In this document: positions 37,753-45,961 of the stretch, piece by piece
Layout: each line of letters starts with the position of its first letter
Position numbering within the stretch: position 1 is the stretch's first letter
NCBI RefSeq assembly: GCF_003063455.1
Contig: NZ_NESN01000002.1
Coordinates: 248,001 to 312,000, forward strand
Direction of reading: 5' to 3'
DNA: 64,000 bases
DNA from: Limnohabitans parvus II-B4
GTDB taxonomy: Bacteria > Pseudomonadota > Gammaproteobacteria > Burkholderiales > Burkholderiaceae_C
Notes under the pieces: model-generated
What the model saw: only the letters and a program-made list of their open reading frames with translations
Database searches by the model: none
Told to the model about the DNA's origin: nothing
Translations under genes and position numbers: made by a program

Positions 37753-39087
37753 TCAGGCGTGGCGGCGGATGCTGTCGGCCACCGTCTGCACGATCTGATC
37801 GATGTGGCTGTCTTCCACGATGTAGGGCGGGCAAATCACCAGGTTCTCGCCTGCCGGACGCACCCACACGCCTTTGTGGAAGCAGTCCATGAAGATGTCG
37901 TAAGCCCGCTTGCCGGGCGAGCCCGCGATGCTGGCCAGCTCCACCGCCCCAGCCAGGCCCAGCGTGCGGATGCCGATCACATTGGGCAGGCCTTTCAGGG
38001 CGCTGTGCATCGCGTCGCCCAACACGCGGCCTTGCTGCCCAGCACGGGCAAACAGGTTTTCTTCTTTCATCAAATCGAGCGTGGCAATGGCGGCCGCGCA
38101 AGCCACAGGGTGACCCGAATAGGTGTAGCCGTGGAAGAACTCGATGGCGTGCTGCGGCGAGTTGGCGTTCATCATCGCGTCGTAAATGAAGTCGCGGCAG
38201 ATCACGCCACCCAGCGGGATCACGCCGTTGGTCACCGCCTTGGCGAAGTTCAGCATGTCAGGCACCACGCCGTAGTAATCAGCGGCAAAGTTCACGCCCA
38301 AGCGGCCAAAGCCGGTGATGACCTCGTCAAAAATCAGCAAGATGCCGTGCTTGTCGCAAATCTCGCGCAGGCGTTTCACATAGCCTTGCGGTGGGATGTA
38401 CCAGCCCGCGCTGCCAGCGATCGGCTCGACGATCACAGCCGCGATGTTGCTCGGGTCGTGCAGTACCAGAATACGGTTTTCCAGCTCCAGCAGCGGGTCT
38501 TCGGCCCACACAGGCTCTTCGTGGTGGATGTAGGCGTGGTTCACCGGGTCGTGGATGAAACGCATGTGGTCCACCCGGGGCAGCAGCTGCGCGCCAAAGG
38601 CTTTGCGGTTGGCGGGCAGGCCGCCCACGCTCATGCCGCCAAAGTTGACGCCGTGGTAACCCTTTTCGCGGCCAATGAACACCGTGCGGTGGCCTTCGCC
38701 CCGAGCACGGTGGTAGGCCAGCGCCACTTTGAGGGCGGTGTCAGCGGCTTCTGAGCCGGAGTTGCAAAACAGCACCTTGTTCAGGTCGCCGGGGGCCATC
38801 TCGGCGATCATCTGCGCGGCTTTGAAGGCCTTGTCGTTGCTGGCCTGAAAAGCCGTGGCGTAGTCCAGCGTATCGAGCTGCTTTTTGATGGCTTCGTTGA
38901 TGGGTTTGCGGTTGTGGCCCGCGCCCACACACCACAGGCTGGAGATGCCGTCGATCACCTTTTTGCCGTCGTGCGTGGTGAAGTGCATGCCCTCTGCGCC
39001 CACGAACACGCGGGGGTCCTGTTTGAAAGTGCGGTTGGGCGTGAAGGGCAACCACTGGTTGTCCATGTTCAGGTCGGTGTGGGCCAC
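37753..39087 (-). CDS. Class III omega-amino acid:pyruvate aminotransferase
   Basis: The 444-residue PLP enzyme matches beta-alanine/omega-amino acid:pyruvate aminotransferases: WLPFTPNRTFKQDPRVFVGAEG, CVGAGHNRKPI, FCNSGSEAADTALK, EKGYHGVNFGGMSVGG, the PLP Asp in LLIFDEVITGFGR, and the Schiff-base lysine in DMLNFAKAVTNG. It moves the terminal amino group of beta-alanine or related amines to pyruvate. The start is GTG at 39087, with AAGGAG seven bases upstream. It has its own terminator. Confidence 0.93.
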   Translation of the reverse strand: MAHTDLNMDNQWLPFTPNRTFKQDPRVFVGAEGMHFTTHDGKKVIDGISSLWCVGAGHNRKPINEAIKKQLDTLDYATAFQASNDKAFKAAQMIAEMAPGDLNKVLFCNSGSEAADTALKVALAYHRARGEGHRTVFIGREKGYHGVNFGGMSVGGLPANRKAFGAQLLPRVDHMRFIHDPVNHAYIHHEEPVWAEDPLLELENRILVLHDPSNIAAVIVEPIAGSAGWYIPPQGYVKRLREICDKHGILLIFDEVITGFGRLGVNFAADYYGVVPDMLNFAKAVTNGVIPLGGVICRDFIYDAMMNANSPQHAIEFFHGYTYSGHPVACAAAIATLDLMKEENLFARAGQQGRVLGDAMHSALKGLPNVIGIRTLGLAGAVELASIAGSPGKRAYDIFMDCFHKGVWVRPAGENLVICPPYIVEDSHIDQIVQTVADSIRRHA

Positions 39088-39261
39088 GGCAAAACTCCTT
39101 GAGATCGATCCAGCCGATCAGTTTAAAGGGCAAAGTGGTCCCTGTTCGCCCTCACGCGACAAGCCGGGCGACAAAGAAACGGGTGTCTCTACAATAGCCA
39201 GTCCAGAAATGCCCGACCCCAACCCCTTGAATGGGCACGGCGAAACCTGCAGCTTTTACCC

Positions 39262-40110
39262 ATGACCACGACTTACATCCTGACCCTCTCTTGCCCTGAC
39301 CGCACCGGCATCGTGCATGCCGTGTCGGGTTTTTTGCTGGAGCGGGGAGGCAACATCGAAGAAGCGGCGCAATACAACGACCACGATACGGGTCTGTTTT
39401 TCATGCGTGTGCAGTTTGCGTGCGGCCAAGCCGATGGCGCCGCACTGAGCGCGCAATGGGGCGAGTTTGCCCAGACTTTCCAGATGAAGTGGGACCTGCA
39501 CGCCACCACCCAGCCCATGCGCACCGTGCTCATGGTCAGCAAAGAAGGCCATTGCCTGAATGACCTGCTGTTCCGCTGGAAGAGCGGCCTGCTGCCTTTG
39601 GACATCCGCGCCATCGTGAGCAACCACCGCGAGTTCTACCAACTCGCCGCCAGCTACAACGTGCCGTTTCACCACATCCCGGTGACCAAAGACAACAAGG
39701 CGCAAGCGGAGGCCAAACAGTACGAGATCATCCAGGCCGAAGGTGCCGAGCTGGTGGTGTTGGCCCGATACATGCAAATTCTGAGCGACGACCTGTGCCG
39801 CAAACTGGCCGGGCGTGCCATCAACATCCACCACAGCTTCTTGCCCAGCTTCAAGGGGGCCAAGCCTTATTACCAGGCACACGACCGGGGTGTGAAACTG
39901 ATTGGGGCCACCGCCCACTATGTGACGGCCGACCTGGACGAAGGCCCGATCATCGAGCAGGACGTGGCCCGCGTGGACCACAGCAAAACCGTGGAAGACC
40001 TGACCACGATTGGCCGCGACACCGAAAGTCAAGTGCTGGCCCGCGCTGTCAAATGGCACAGCGAACACCGCGTGCTGATCAACGGTCACAAGACGGTGAT
40101 TTTCAAATAA
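39262..40110 (+). CDS. purU: Formyltetrahydrofolate deformylase PurU
   Basis: The 282-residue enzyme hydrolyses 10-formyl-THF to formate and THF. An N-terminal ACT domain (TTYILTLSCPDRTGIVHAVSGFLLERGGNIEEAAQ) is followed by the formyltransferase-type domain with FHHIPVTKDNK and the catalytic block NIHHSFLPSFKGAKPYYQAHDRGVKLIGATAHYVTADLDEGPIIEQD. The upstream gap has a TACAAT at 39190-39195 that could be a -10 box, without a good -35. It is followed by a LysR gene. Confidence 0.96.
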   Translation: MTTTYILTLSCPDRTGIVHAVSGFLLERGGNIEEAAQYNDHDTGLFFMRVQFACGQADGAALSAQWGEFAQTFQMKWDLHATTQPMRTVLMVSKEGHCLNDLLFRWKSGLLPLDIRAIVSNHREFYQLAASYNVPFHHIPVTKDNKAQAEAKQYEIIQAEGAELVVLARYMQILSDDLCRKLAGRAINIHHSFLPSFKGAKPYYQAHDRGVKLIGATAHYVTADLDEGPIIEQDVARVDHSKTVEDLTTIGRDTESQVLARAVKWHSEHRVLINGHKTVIFK

Positions 40111-40157
40111 ATAACCTTGCGGGACAGCTCTTTAGCTCTGACCCCAACTGATTCAAC

Positions 40158-41033
40158 ATGTCCGCCACCTCACGCATCCCGCCCATCCAGTGCCTGTTGA
40201 CCTTTGAGGCACTGGCGCGCTTGCGCAGCGTGACCCAAGCGGCCGAAGAGTTGTGCGTGACGCCCAGCGCGGTGAGCCACCGCGTCAAGCAACTGGAACA
40301 AATCATCGGCACCAAGCTGTTTGGTCGGGCCGATTTTTCACTGACCACCGAAGGCATCGAATACCTGGCGCATGTGCGCGAAGGGCTGGTATCTCTGCAG
40401 CGTTTCCCGAGCGCCAGCAACACCCCGGGGCGGCGCAAACTGCGCCTGGCGGTCACGCCCACCTTTGCGCGCTCGGTCTTGATGCCGCGCCTCAAACACT
40501 TTCTGGACGCTTACCCCGAAATCGACATCACGCTGCAAGTGAGCATTCCGCTTTTGGACGTGGTCGCCGAAGACGCTGACCTGACGGTGCGCTTTGGTAC
40601 CGGGCGCTATTCGGACGTCGAGCACGTCTGCTTGGCCAAGGACGAGGTCACGCCTTTGGCGTCGCCCGCCTGGTTGCGCGAAAACGGCCCCTTTGCCAGC
40701 GCCGAAGAACTGCAAGGTGTGGCGCTGCTGCGCAGCCCCCTGGAGCCCTGGCGCACCTGGTTTGCCGCGCACGACCTCGATTGGCCCGAGCCCACAGACG
40801 GCTCGTCGTTCAACGACATTGGTCTGATGTGCGACGCCGCAGCCCAAGGCCTGGGCGTGGGCCTGATCCGCACCAAGCTGGGTGCCCCTTGGCTGGAGAG
40901 CGGCCAACTGGTGCGATTGTTCGAGCGCAGCGTGCCCAGCCCCCACGCCCATTACCTGTGCTGGCGCACCGGCACCATGGAACGCTGGGAATGCGCCACC
41001 TTTGCCGACTGGTTGAAAAAAGCGCTGGCCTGA
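40158..41033 (+). CDS. LysR-family regulator, GcvA-like
   Basis: The 291-residue protein has an N-terminal helix-turn-helix (FEALARLRSVTQAAEELCVTPSAVSHRVKQLEQIIGTKLFGR) and a C-terminal substrate-binding domain ending WECATFADWLKKALA. The sequence PPIQCLLTFEALARL and the ligand domain are closest to the GcvA group. Its target is unclear: it follows purU on the same strand rather than being divergent from a structural gene, although a one-carbon link (PurU, glycine) would be plausible. Confidence 0.92.
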   Translation: MSATSRIPPIQCLLTFEALARLRSVTQAAEELCVTPSAVSHRVKQLEQIIGTKLFGRADFSLTTEGIEYLAHVREGLVSLQRFPSASNTPGRRKLRLAVTPTFARSVLMPRLKHFLDAYPEIDITLQVSIPLLDVVAEDADLTVRFGTGRYSDVEHVCLAKDEVTPLASPAWLRENGPFASAEELQGVALLRSPLEPWRTWFAAHDLDWPEPTDGSSFNDIGLMCDAAAQGLGVGLIRTKLGAPWLESGQLVRLFERSVPSPHAHYLCWRTGTMERWECATFADWLKKALA

Positions 41034-41045
41034 CAAACGCTTTGC

Positions 41046-41179
41046 GATACCCGGCTCACGCGTCATACCCGGCTTGAATCCTGCACCGTCATACCCGGCT
41101 TGACCGGGTATCCATGACCCCTAAGGCATGGACCCCCGACCAAGTCGGGGGTGACAAAGGCCTAAGTCGGGGGTGACAA
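41046..41179. repeat. Cluster of hairpin repeats (REP-like), 41.1 kb copy
   Basis: Two truncated half copies (GATACCCGGCTCAC, GTCATACCCGGCTTGAATC) are followed by a full hairpin GTCATACCCGGCTTGACCGGGTATCCATG (41088-41116). The partner GGACCCCCGACCAAGTCGGGGGTGACAAAGG (41130-41160) follows, with a second partial CTAAGTCGGGGGTGACAAA. With the element at 41187-41259 it fills the 346-base gap 41034-41379; no gene is seen there. Confidence 0.87.
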
Positions 41180-41186
41180 ATTCCCC

Positions 41187-41259
41187 GTGGGAGCGAGCCC
41201 CTGCTTGCGAATGTCTGCGTTGGCAGGGTCTGCATTCGGCTGCAGGGGCAGCCTCCCAC
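41187..41259. repeat. 73-base nested palindrome (GTGGGAG...CTCCCAC element)
   Basis: The outer arms are GTGGGAG..GCCCCTGC (41187-41204) and GCAGGGGC..CTCCCAC (41242-41259), with a three-base internal mismatch. Inside are CGAATG / CATTCG and CTGC / GCAG stems. The left end resembles Pseudomonas-type REP sequences beginning GTGGGAGCGAGC. Only this one full copy was recognised. Confidence 0.8.
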
Positions 41260-41379
41260 AAAAATCATCTTGCACACAACAAGCGCGGGGCTAAATTCAC
41301 ACAGCCGTCAAAGTTTCTTCAGCCCGCCCCGCGCTCCTTGCGCTTACAGTGATGGCATTAACTCCAGGTTTTGAATGCC

Positions 41380-42888
41380 ATGAGCGCCAGCACCCCCGTT
41401 GAAACCCAGCAACTGACCGCCACCGAACGTGCCGAGCGCCAACGCGCCGTGGTGCAGGCCTTGCTCAAGGTCTTGCCCGCGTCGTCCATCCTCTACACCC
41501 CGGAAGACACCACGCCCTACGAGTGCGACGGCCTGACCGCCTACCGCGAGCGGCCGCTGGTGGTGGCGCTGCCCGAAACCGAAGGCGAAGTGCAGGCCGT
41601 GTTGAAAGCCTGCCACGCCCTGCAAGTGCCGGTGGTGGCACGCGGTGCGGGCACAGGCCTGTCGGGTGGGGCCATGCCCCACCGCATGGGCGTGACCCTG
41701 TCGATGGCCCGCTTCAACCAAATCAAAACCGTGGACCCGGTCAGCCGCACGGCCGTGGTGCAGTGTGGCGTGCGCAACCTGGCCATCAGCGAGGCGGCCG
41801 CGCCCTATGGTCTGTATTACGCACCCGACCCGTCGAGCCAGATCGCCTGCACGATTGGCGGCAACGTGGCGGAAAACTCTGGGGGCGTGCACTGCCTCAA
41901 ATACGGCCTGACGGTGCATAACGTTCTCAAGGTCAAAGGCTTCACCATCGAAGGCGACCCAATCGAGCTTGGGAGCGATGCACTGGACACCCCGGGCTAC
42001 GACCTGCTGGCCGTGCTGGTCGGCAGCGAAGGCATGCTGGCCGTGACGACCGAAGTCACCGTCAAGCTGGTGCCCAAACCCATGCTGGCGCGCTGCATCA
42101 TGGCCAGCTTTGACGATGTGCGCAAAGCCGGTGACGCCGTGGCCGCCGTGATCGCGGCAGGCATCATCCCCGCCGGGCTGGAGATGATGGACGGCCCCAT
42201 GACGATTGCCGTGGAAGACTTTGTGCACGCGGGCTACGACCTGAGTGCGGCGGCGATTTTGCTGTGCGAGAGCGACGGCACGCCCGAAGAGGTGGAAGAA
42301 GAAATCGGCCGCATGAGCGAGGTGCTGCGCGGCTGCGGCGCCACCGCCATCACCGTGAGCCGCGACGAAGCCCAGCGCATGAAGTTCTGGAGCGGTCGCA
42401 AAAACGCCTTCCCTGCCTCGGGGCGCATCAGTCCCGACTACATGTGCATGGACTCGACCATCCCGCGCAAGCGCCTGGCCGATATCCTGCAAGCCATCAG
42501 TGAGATGGAAACCAAATACGCCCTGCGCTGCCTGAACGTGTTCCATGCGGGCGACGGCAACCTGCACCCGCTGATTTTGTTCGATGCGAACGACGCCGAC
42601 CAGCTGCGCCGCTGCGAGCTGTTTGGTGCGGAGATTCTGGAAACCAGCGTGGCCATGGGCGGCACGGTGACGGGCGAGCACGGTGTGGGCATCGAGAAGG
42701 TCAACAGCATGTGCGTGCAGTTTTCCGCCGAAGAAAACGAACAAATGTTCGCCGTCAAACGCGCTTTTGATCCGCAAGGCCTTTTGAACCCAGGCAAGGT
42801 GATCCCGACCCTGAACCGCTGCGCCGAATACGGCAAGATGCTGGTGCGGGCGGGGGCGATCAAGCACCCAGACCTAGAACGGTTCTGA
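41380..42888 (+). CDS. glcD: FAD-linked oxidase, glycolate oxidase GlcD-like
   Basis: The 502-residue protein has an FAD-binding PCMH domain (about 55-235, with VARGAGTGLSGGAMPHRMGVTLSMARF and GGNVAENSGGVHCLKYGLT) and the C-terminal FAD-oxidase domain with NVFHAGDGNLHPLILFD and GEHGVGIEKV. It matches GlcD, the catalytic subunit of glycolate oxidase. The usual glcE and glcF partners are not next to it, so it may act alone as a D-lactate or 2-hydroxyacid dehydrogenase, or the partners lie elsewhere. The ATG at 41380 is preferred to a TTG three codons upstream. Confidence 0.9.
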   Translation: MSASTPVETQQLTATERAERQRAVVQALLKVLPASSILYTPEDTTPYECDGLTAYRERPLVVALPETEGEVQAVLKACHALQVPVVARGAGTGLSGGAMPHRMGVTLSMARFNQIKTVDPVSRTAVVQCGVRNLAISEAAAPYGLYYAPDPSSQIACTIGGNVAENSGGVHCLKYGLTVHNVLKVKGFTIEGDPIELGSDALDTPGYDLLAVLVGSEGMLAVTTEVTVKLVPKPMLARCIMASFDDVRKAGDAVAAVIAAGIIPAGLEMMDGPMTIAVEDFVHAGYDLSAAAILLCESDGTPEEVEEEIGRMSEVLRGCGATAITVSRDEAQRMKFWSGRKNAFPASGRISPDYMCMDSTIPRKRLADILQAISEMETKYALRCLNVFHAGDGNLHPLILFDANDADQLRRCELFGAEILETSVAMGGTVTGEHGVGIEKVNSMCVQFSAEENEQMFAVKRAFDPQGLLNPGKVIPTLNRCAEYGKMLVRAGAIKHPDLERF

Positions 42889-42904
42889 TCTAAAGCGCCC
42901 CTAC

Positions 42905-42933
42905 AAAGCCTGAGCAGTCCTCAGGCTTTTTTT
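42905..42933 (+). terminator. Intrinsic terminator after glcD
   Basis: A ten-base-pair stem AAAGCCTGAG / CTCAGGCTTT with loop CAGTC is followed by further T residues (TTTTTTT in all). It starts 17 bases after the glcD stop and isolates glcD from the MarR operon. Confidence 0.93.
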
Positions 42934-42942
42934 GCCCATTTT

Positions 42943-42989
42943 GGTTGTGTACACAACCATCCGTGTTTCTACTTAGTTGCGCGCGCAAC
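42943..42989. promoter_or_regulatory. Two palindromic operators upstream of the MarR regulator
   Basis: GGTTGTGTACACAACC (42943-42958) and GTTGCGCGCGCAAC (42976-42989) are both perfect palindromes sharing the outer GTTG..CAAC. Their centres are 32 bases apart, three helical turns. MarR dimers bind such sites. They lie 55-101 bases before the MarR start, so they could overlap its promoter and control the whole operon. Confidence 0.8.
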
Positions 42990-43043
42990 CAAATCAACCT
43001 AAGATCAGGTGTCCTTTCAACCCCCTTCAGACTGAAGAGCCGA

Positions 43044-43478
43044 ATGCCAAAGCCACTCGACCGAACGCTGACCTACCGTCTGCACCAACTGCACAAGCTG
43101 ACCGATATGGACAGCCAGTCGGTCTATCCGGAGCGCACGGGCCTGTCGATGAGCGACGGGCGGTGCCTGACAACCATTGGCACTTTTGAGCCTTTGTCGG
43201 TGAAAGAGCTGGCCGACAAGGCCAACCTGAACAAAGGACAGGCCAGCCGCGCCGCGCAGGCGCTGGTCGATCAAGGACTGGTGCTCAAAGCCGACCACCC
43301 GGGTGATGGCCGGGGCGTGGTGCTGACGCTGACGCCCACCGGGCACGAAGTGTTCGAGCGCGCCATGGCCATGGTCCACCAACGCAATCAGGACATTTTT
43401 GGTTGCCTGAGCGACAAGGAACAAGCCACATTGAGCGGCCTGTTCGACCGCTTGATATCGCACGCACGTCCCCGCTGA
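43044..43478 (+). CDS. MarR-family transcriptional regulator of the aromatic operon
   Basis: The 144-residue protein has the MarR winged helix: LSVKELADKANLNKGQASRAAQALVDQGLVLKADHPGDGRGVVLTLTPTGHEVFERA. MarR proteins of this type usually repress nearby aromatic genes until a phenolic acid or CoA ester binds. Its start at 43044 has GAAGAG seven bases upstream; the reading frame from 42945 would begin in the operator. It is followed 21 bases later by the FAD monooxygenase, so it is likely autoregulated through the two palindromes. Confidence 0.9.
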   Translation: MPKPLDRTLTYRLHQLHKLTDMDSQSVYPERTGLSMSDGRCLTTIGTFEPLSVKELADKANLNKGQASRAAQALVDQGLVLKADHPGDGRGVVLTLTPTGHEVFERAMAMVHQRNQDIFGCLSDKEQATLSGLFDRLISHARPR

Positions 43479-43499
43479 ACCCCACACGACGACAACACC

Positions 43500-45188
43500 A
43501 TGCACACCCCCAGCACCGAAGCCCGTCCTTCGATTTACTACACCTACGAAGTTTTCAAGCCCTGGCTGGCCTCGGAGCACCCCAAGCAAGACCGCCAAAA
43601 AGTCGTGATCGTCGGCTCTGGCCCGGCTGGCATGGTGACCGCGCTCGAACTCGCCCGCCACGGCGTGGCCAGCGTGGTGCTGAGCGCCGAGTTGCAGTTC
43701 TCGCAAGGCAGCCGGGCGATTTGCTTCACACGCCGTTCGATGGAAATCCTGCAACAAGTGGGCGTGGCCGAGCGCATGACCGAGGGCGGCCTGCCCTGGC
43801 GTTTTGGCAACTCGTTTTACCGGGGCCAGCGCGTGTTCCGCATGGAAGCGCCGCACGACGCTGACGACCGCTTCTTCCCGATCATCAACGTGCAGCAGCA
43901 GTTCATGGAGGAATACCTGCACGACGCCTGCAAAGCCAACCCGCTGATTGATTTCCGCTGGGGCAACAAGGTCAACAAGGTGGACCAGAAAGACGGCTAC
44001 GCCGTGCTCGAAGTCGACACACCCGAAGGCCCTTACGCGGTGGAAAGCGACTGGGTGGTGGCCGCCGACGGTGGGCGCTCGGGCATCCGCACTGCGTTGA
44101 ATTTGCAAATGGAAGGCGCGTCCTACGAAGGCTTTTTCGTGATCGCCGACATCAAAATTAACCTGCCCTTGCCCACCGAGCGCCTGGCCTATTTTGACCC
44201 CGACTGGAACCCCGGCAACACCATCTTGATGCACCGCGAACCGAATGGCATTTGGCGCGTGGACTACCAGTTGCCTGCGGGCGAAACGCCCGAAGAGGCG
44301 CTGCGCCCCGAATCGCTCAAGGCCCGCATCGACGCGCAGCTGGCCATGATCGGCCACGCGGGCCTGAAGTGGGAGATGGACTGGTCTTCGGTCTACTCGG
44401 CCCGCACACTCACCTTGCCCGACTTTGTGCACGGCAGCGTGATCTTCACGGGCGACGCAGCCCACCTGCTGCCCATTTTTGGCGTGCGCGGGGCCAACAC
44501 CGCTTTCCAGGATGCGCAGTCACTGGGCTGGCACCTGGCTTTTGTGGTCAAAGGTCTGGCAGGCCCAACGCTGCTGGCCAACCACAGCACCGAGCGCGTG
44601 GGCGCGGCCCGCGAAATCATCACCGAAGCTGGGAAAAGCACCCGCTTCATGGCCCCGCCCAGCCCGGGTTTCAGGTTGCTGCGCGACGCGGTCTTGTCGC
44701 TCTCGCTCACGCAAGAATTCGTGCGCCCGCTCTACCACTGGCGCACCTCGCGGCCGCACGAGTACACCCACTCCCTGCTCAACAGTGCGGGCGACGACAA
44801 CGGCCTGTTCAAGAGCGGCCCCGCCCACGGGGCACCGCCGCAAAACGTGCGTTTGGCGGCGAATGACTTCCTGCTCGACCACTTGGGTGGCGGATTCGAC
44901 CTGCTGTATTTCACCGACACCGCCTTGCCCGAGGCGCTGCAACAGGCCATCCAGACCGCTCGCGCCCAAGGCATGCCCCTGAACGTGATCGCGGTCGGCG
45001 CGACCCAAGCTGTGGCCGGGGCCGACCAACACCTGCCCGATGCCGACGGCCACCTGCGCCAGCGCTACGGTGTGCCTGCCAACGGAGGCGCTTATTTGCT
45101 CCGCCCAGACCAGCACATCTGCGCCCGCTGGCTCACGCTGGACGCCACCCGCTTGCAAGCCGCCCTGACCACCGCCTTGCCTCAATAA
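43500..45188 (+). CDS. FAD-dependent aromatic monooxygenase (MhpA/PheA-like)
   Basis: The 562-residue protein is a class A flavoprotein monooxygenase. The NAD(P)H/FAD fold begins VVIVGSGPAG (G39-x-G41-x-x-G44). The DG motif is DGGRSGIR (about residue 193) and the second FAD motif is GDAAHLLPIFGVRGANTAFQDA (about 318). The C-terminal 130 residues form a thioredoxin-like domain as in phenol hydroxylases. Homology is closest to the 3-(3-hydroxyphenyl)propionate hydroxylase group, but the substrate is unknown. It heads a four-gene operon with DUF2783, a VOC protein and FahA. Confidence 0.9.
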   Translation: MHTPSTEARPSIYYTYEVFKPWLASEHPKQDRQKVVIVGSGPAGMVTALELARHGVASVVLSAELQFSQGSRAICFTRRSMEILQQVGVAERMTEGGLPWRFGNSFYRGQRVFRMEAPHDADDRFFPIINVQQQFMEEYLHDACKANPLIDFRWGNKVNKVDQKDGYAVLEVDTPEGPYAVESDWVVAADGGRSGIRTALNLQMEGASYEGFFVIADIKINLPLPTERLAYFDPDWNPGNTILMHREPNGIWRVDYQLPAGETPEEALRPESLKARIDAQLAMIGHAGLKWEMDWSSVYSARTLTLPDFVHGSVIFTGDAAHLLPIFGVRGANTAFQDAQSLGWHLAFVVKGLAGPTLLANHSTERVGAAREIITEAGKSTRFMAPPSPGFRLLRDAVLSLSLTQEFVRPLYHWRTSRPHEYTHSLLNSAGDDNGLFKSGPAHGAPPQNVRLAANDFLLDHLGGGFDLLYFTDTALPEALQQAIQTARAQGMPLNVIAVGATQAVAGADQHLPDADGHLRQRYGVPANGGAYLLRPDQHICARWLTLDATRLQAALTTALPQ

Positions 45189-45197
45189 GGACACACC

Positions 45198-45386
45198 ATG
45201 TCACAACAAGCCCTCACCATCGACGGCCTCGAAACCGTGTACGACGCGCTGGCCACCGCCATCGACCAGGCCGGGGCCGACAAGGCCCAGCTGTTCCTCG
45301 TCAAGCTCGCTTTGCTCAACGCCAACGCGCTGGCCGACGAACACCTGTTCCAGCAGCAAATCACCGCTGCCCTGCAAGACCTCTGA
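45198..45386 (+). CDS. DUF2783 small protein
   Basis: The 62-residue protein (MSQQALTIDGLETVYDALATAIDQAG...) matches DUF2783, a small helical family usually found after an FAD monooxygenase gene. AAGGA lies eight bases before the ATG. It may be a structural partner of the monooxygenase, but no function is established. No signal peptide or motif is visible. Confidence 0.85.
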   Translation: MSQQALTIDGLETVYDALATAIDQAGADKAQLFLVKLALLNANALADEHLFQQQITAALQDL

Positions 45387-45415
45387 TCCACCACACCATT
45401 CACCAGGAGACTCCC

Positions 45416-45952
45416 ATGCTTGTTCAATCCGTTCACCACGTGGCTTACCGCTGCAAAGACGCCAAAGAAACCGTCGAGTGGTACCAAAAGCACCTCGACA
45501 TGAAATTCGTGCTGGCCATTGCCGAAAACGAAGTGCCCTCGACCAAAGCACCGGACCCTTACATGCACATCTTTCTCGATGCGGGCCACGGCAACATCCT
45601 GGCCTTCTTTGAGCTGCCCAGCCAGCCGCCGATGGACCGCGACCAGAACACCCCTGCTTGGGTGCAGCACCTGGCGCTGAAAGTCGATTCCATGGAAACG
45701 CTGCTGGCCGCCAAAGACAAACTGGTCGCGGGCGGCATCGATGTGCTCGGCCCGGTGGACCACACCATCTTCAAGAGCATCTACTTCTTTGACCCGAGCG
45801 GCCACCGCCTGGAGCTGGCCGCCGACTGCGGCACGCCCGAGATGATGAAAAAGCTCGACGATGTGAAATGGGACATGCTCGAAGAGTGGAGCAAAACCAA
45901 GCGCGCCCCCAAGCACGCCGCCTGGATGCACGACGGCAGCATGGCGGTCTGA
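45416..45952 (+). CDS. VOC-family protein with intact metal site, possible ring-cleavage enzyme
   Basis: The 178-residue protein is two VOC modules. Candidate metal ligands are present in both: H8 (VHHVAYR), E66 (FFELP), H85 (VQHLALKV) and E133 (RLELA). The H8/H85/E133 set matches the two-His-one-Glu triad of type I extradiol dioxygenases; a glyoxalase or isomerase role would use all four. Located between an FAD monooxygenase and a fumarylacetoacetase, it is the only candidate in the operon for the ring-opening step. This role is inferred. AGGAGACTCCC precedes the ATG. The C-terminal 40 residues are Lys/Met-rich and helical. Confidence 0.85.
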   Translation: MLVQSVHHVAYRCKDAKETVEWYQKHLDMKFVLAIAENEVPSTKAPDPYMHIFLDAGHGNILAFFELPSQPPMDRDQNTPAWVQHLALKVDSMETLLAAKDKLVAGGIDVLGPVDHTIFKSIYFFDPSGHRLELAADCGTPEMMKKLDDVKWDMLEEWSKTKRAPKHAAWMHDGSMAV

Positions 45953-45961
45953 GGATTGGCG

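Noticed and set aside
37471..38754. A 427-codon plus-strand frame opposite the aminotransferase
   Set aside because: It is antisense to a well-supported PLP enzyme and crosses a terminator.
39167..39195. Sigma-70 promoter for purU
   Set aside because: TACAAT is a fair -10 box, but no matching -35 lies 16-18 bases upstream.
41344..42867. A 507-codon minus-strand frame opposite glcD
   Set aside because: It is His- and Val-rich shadow sequence with no family signature.
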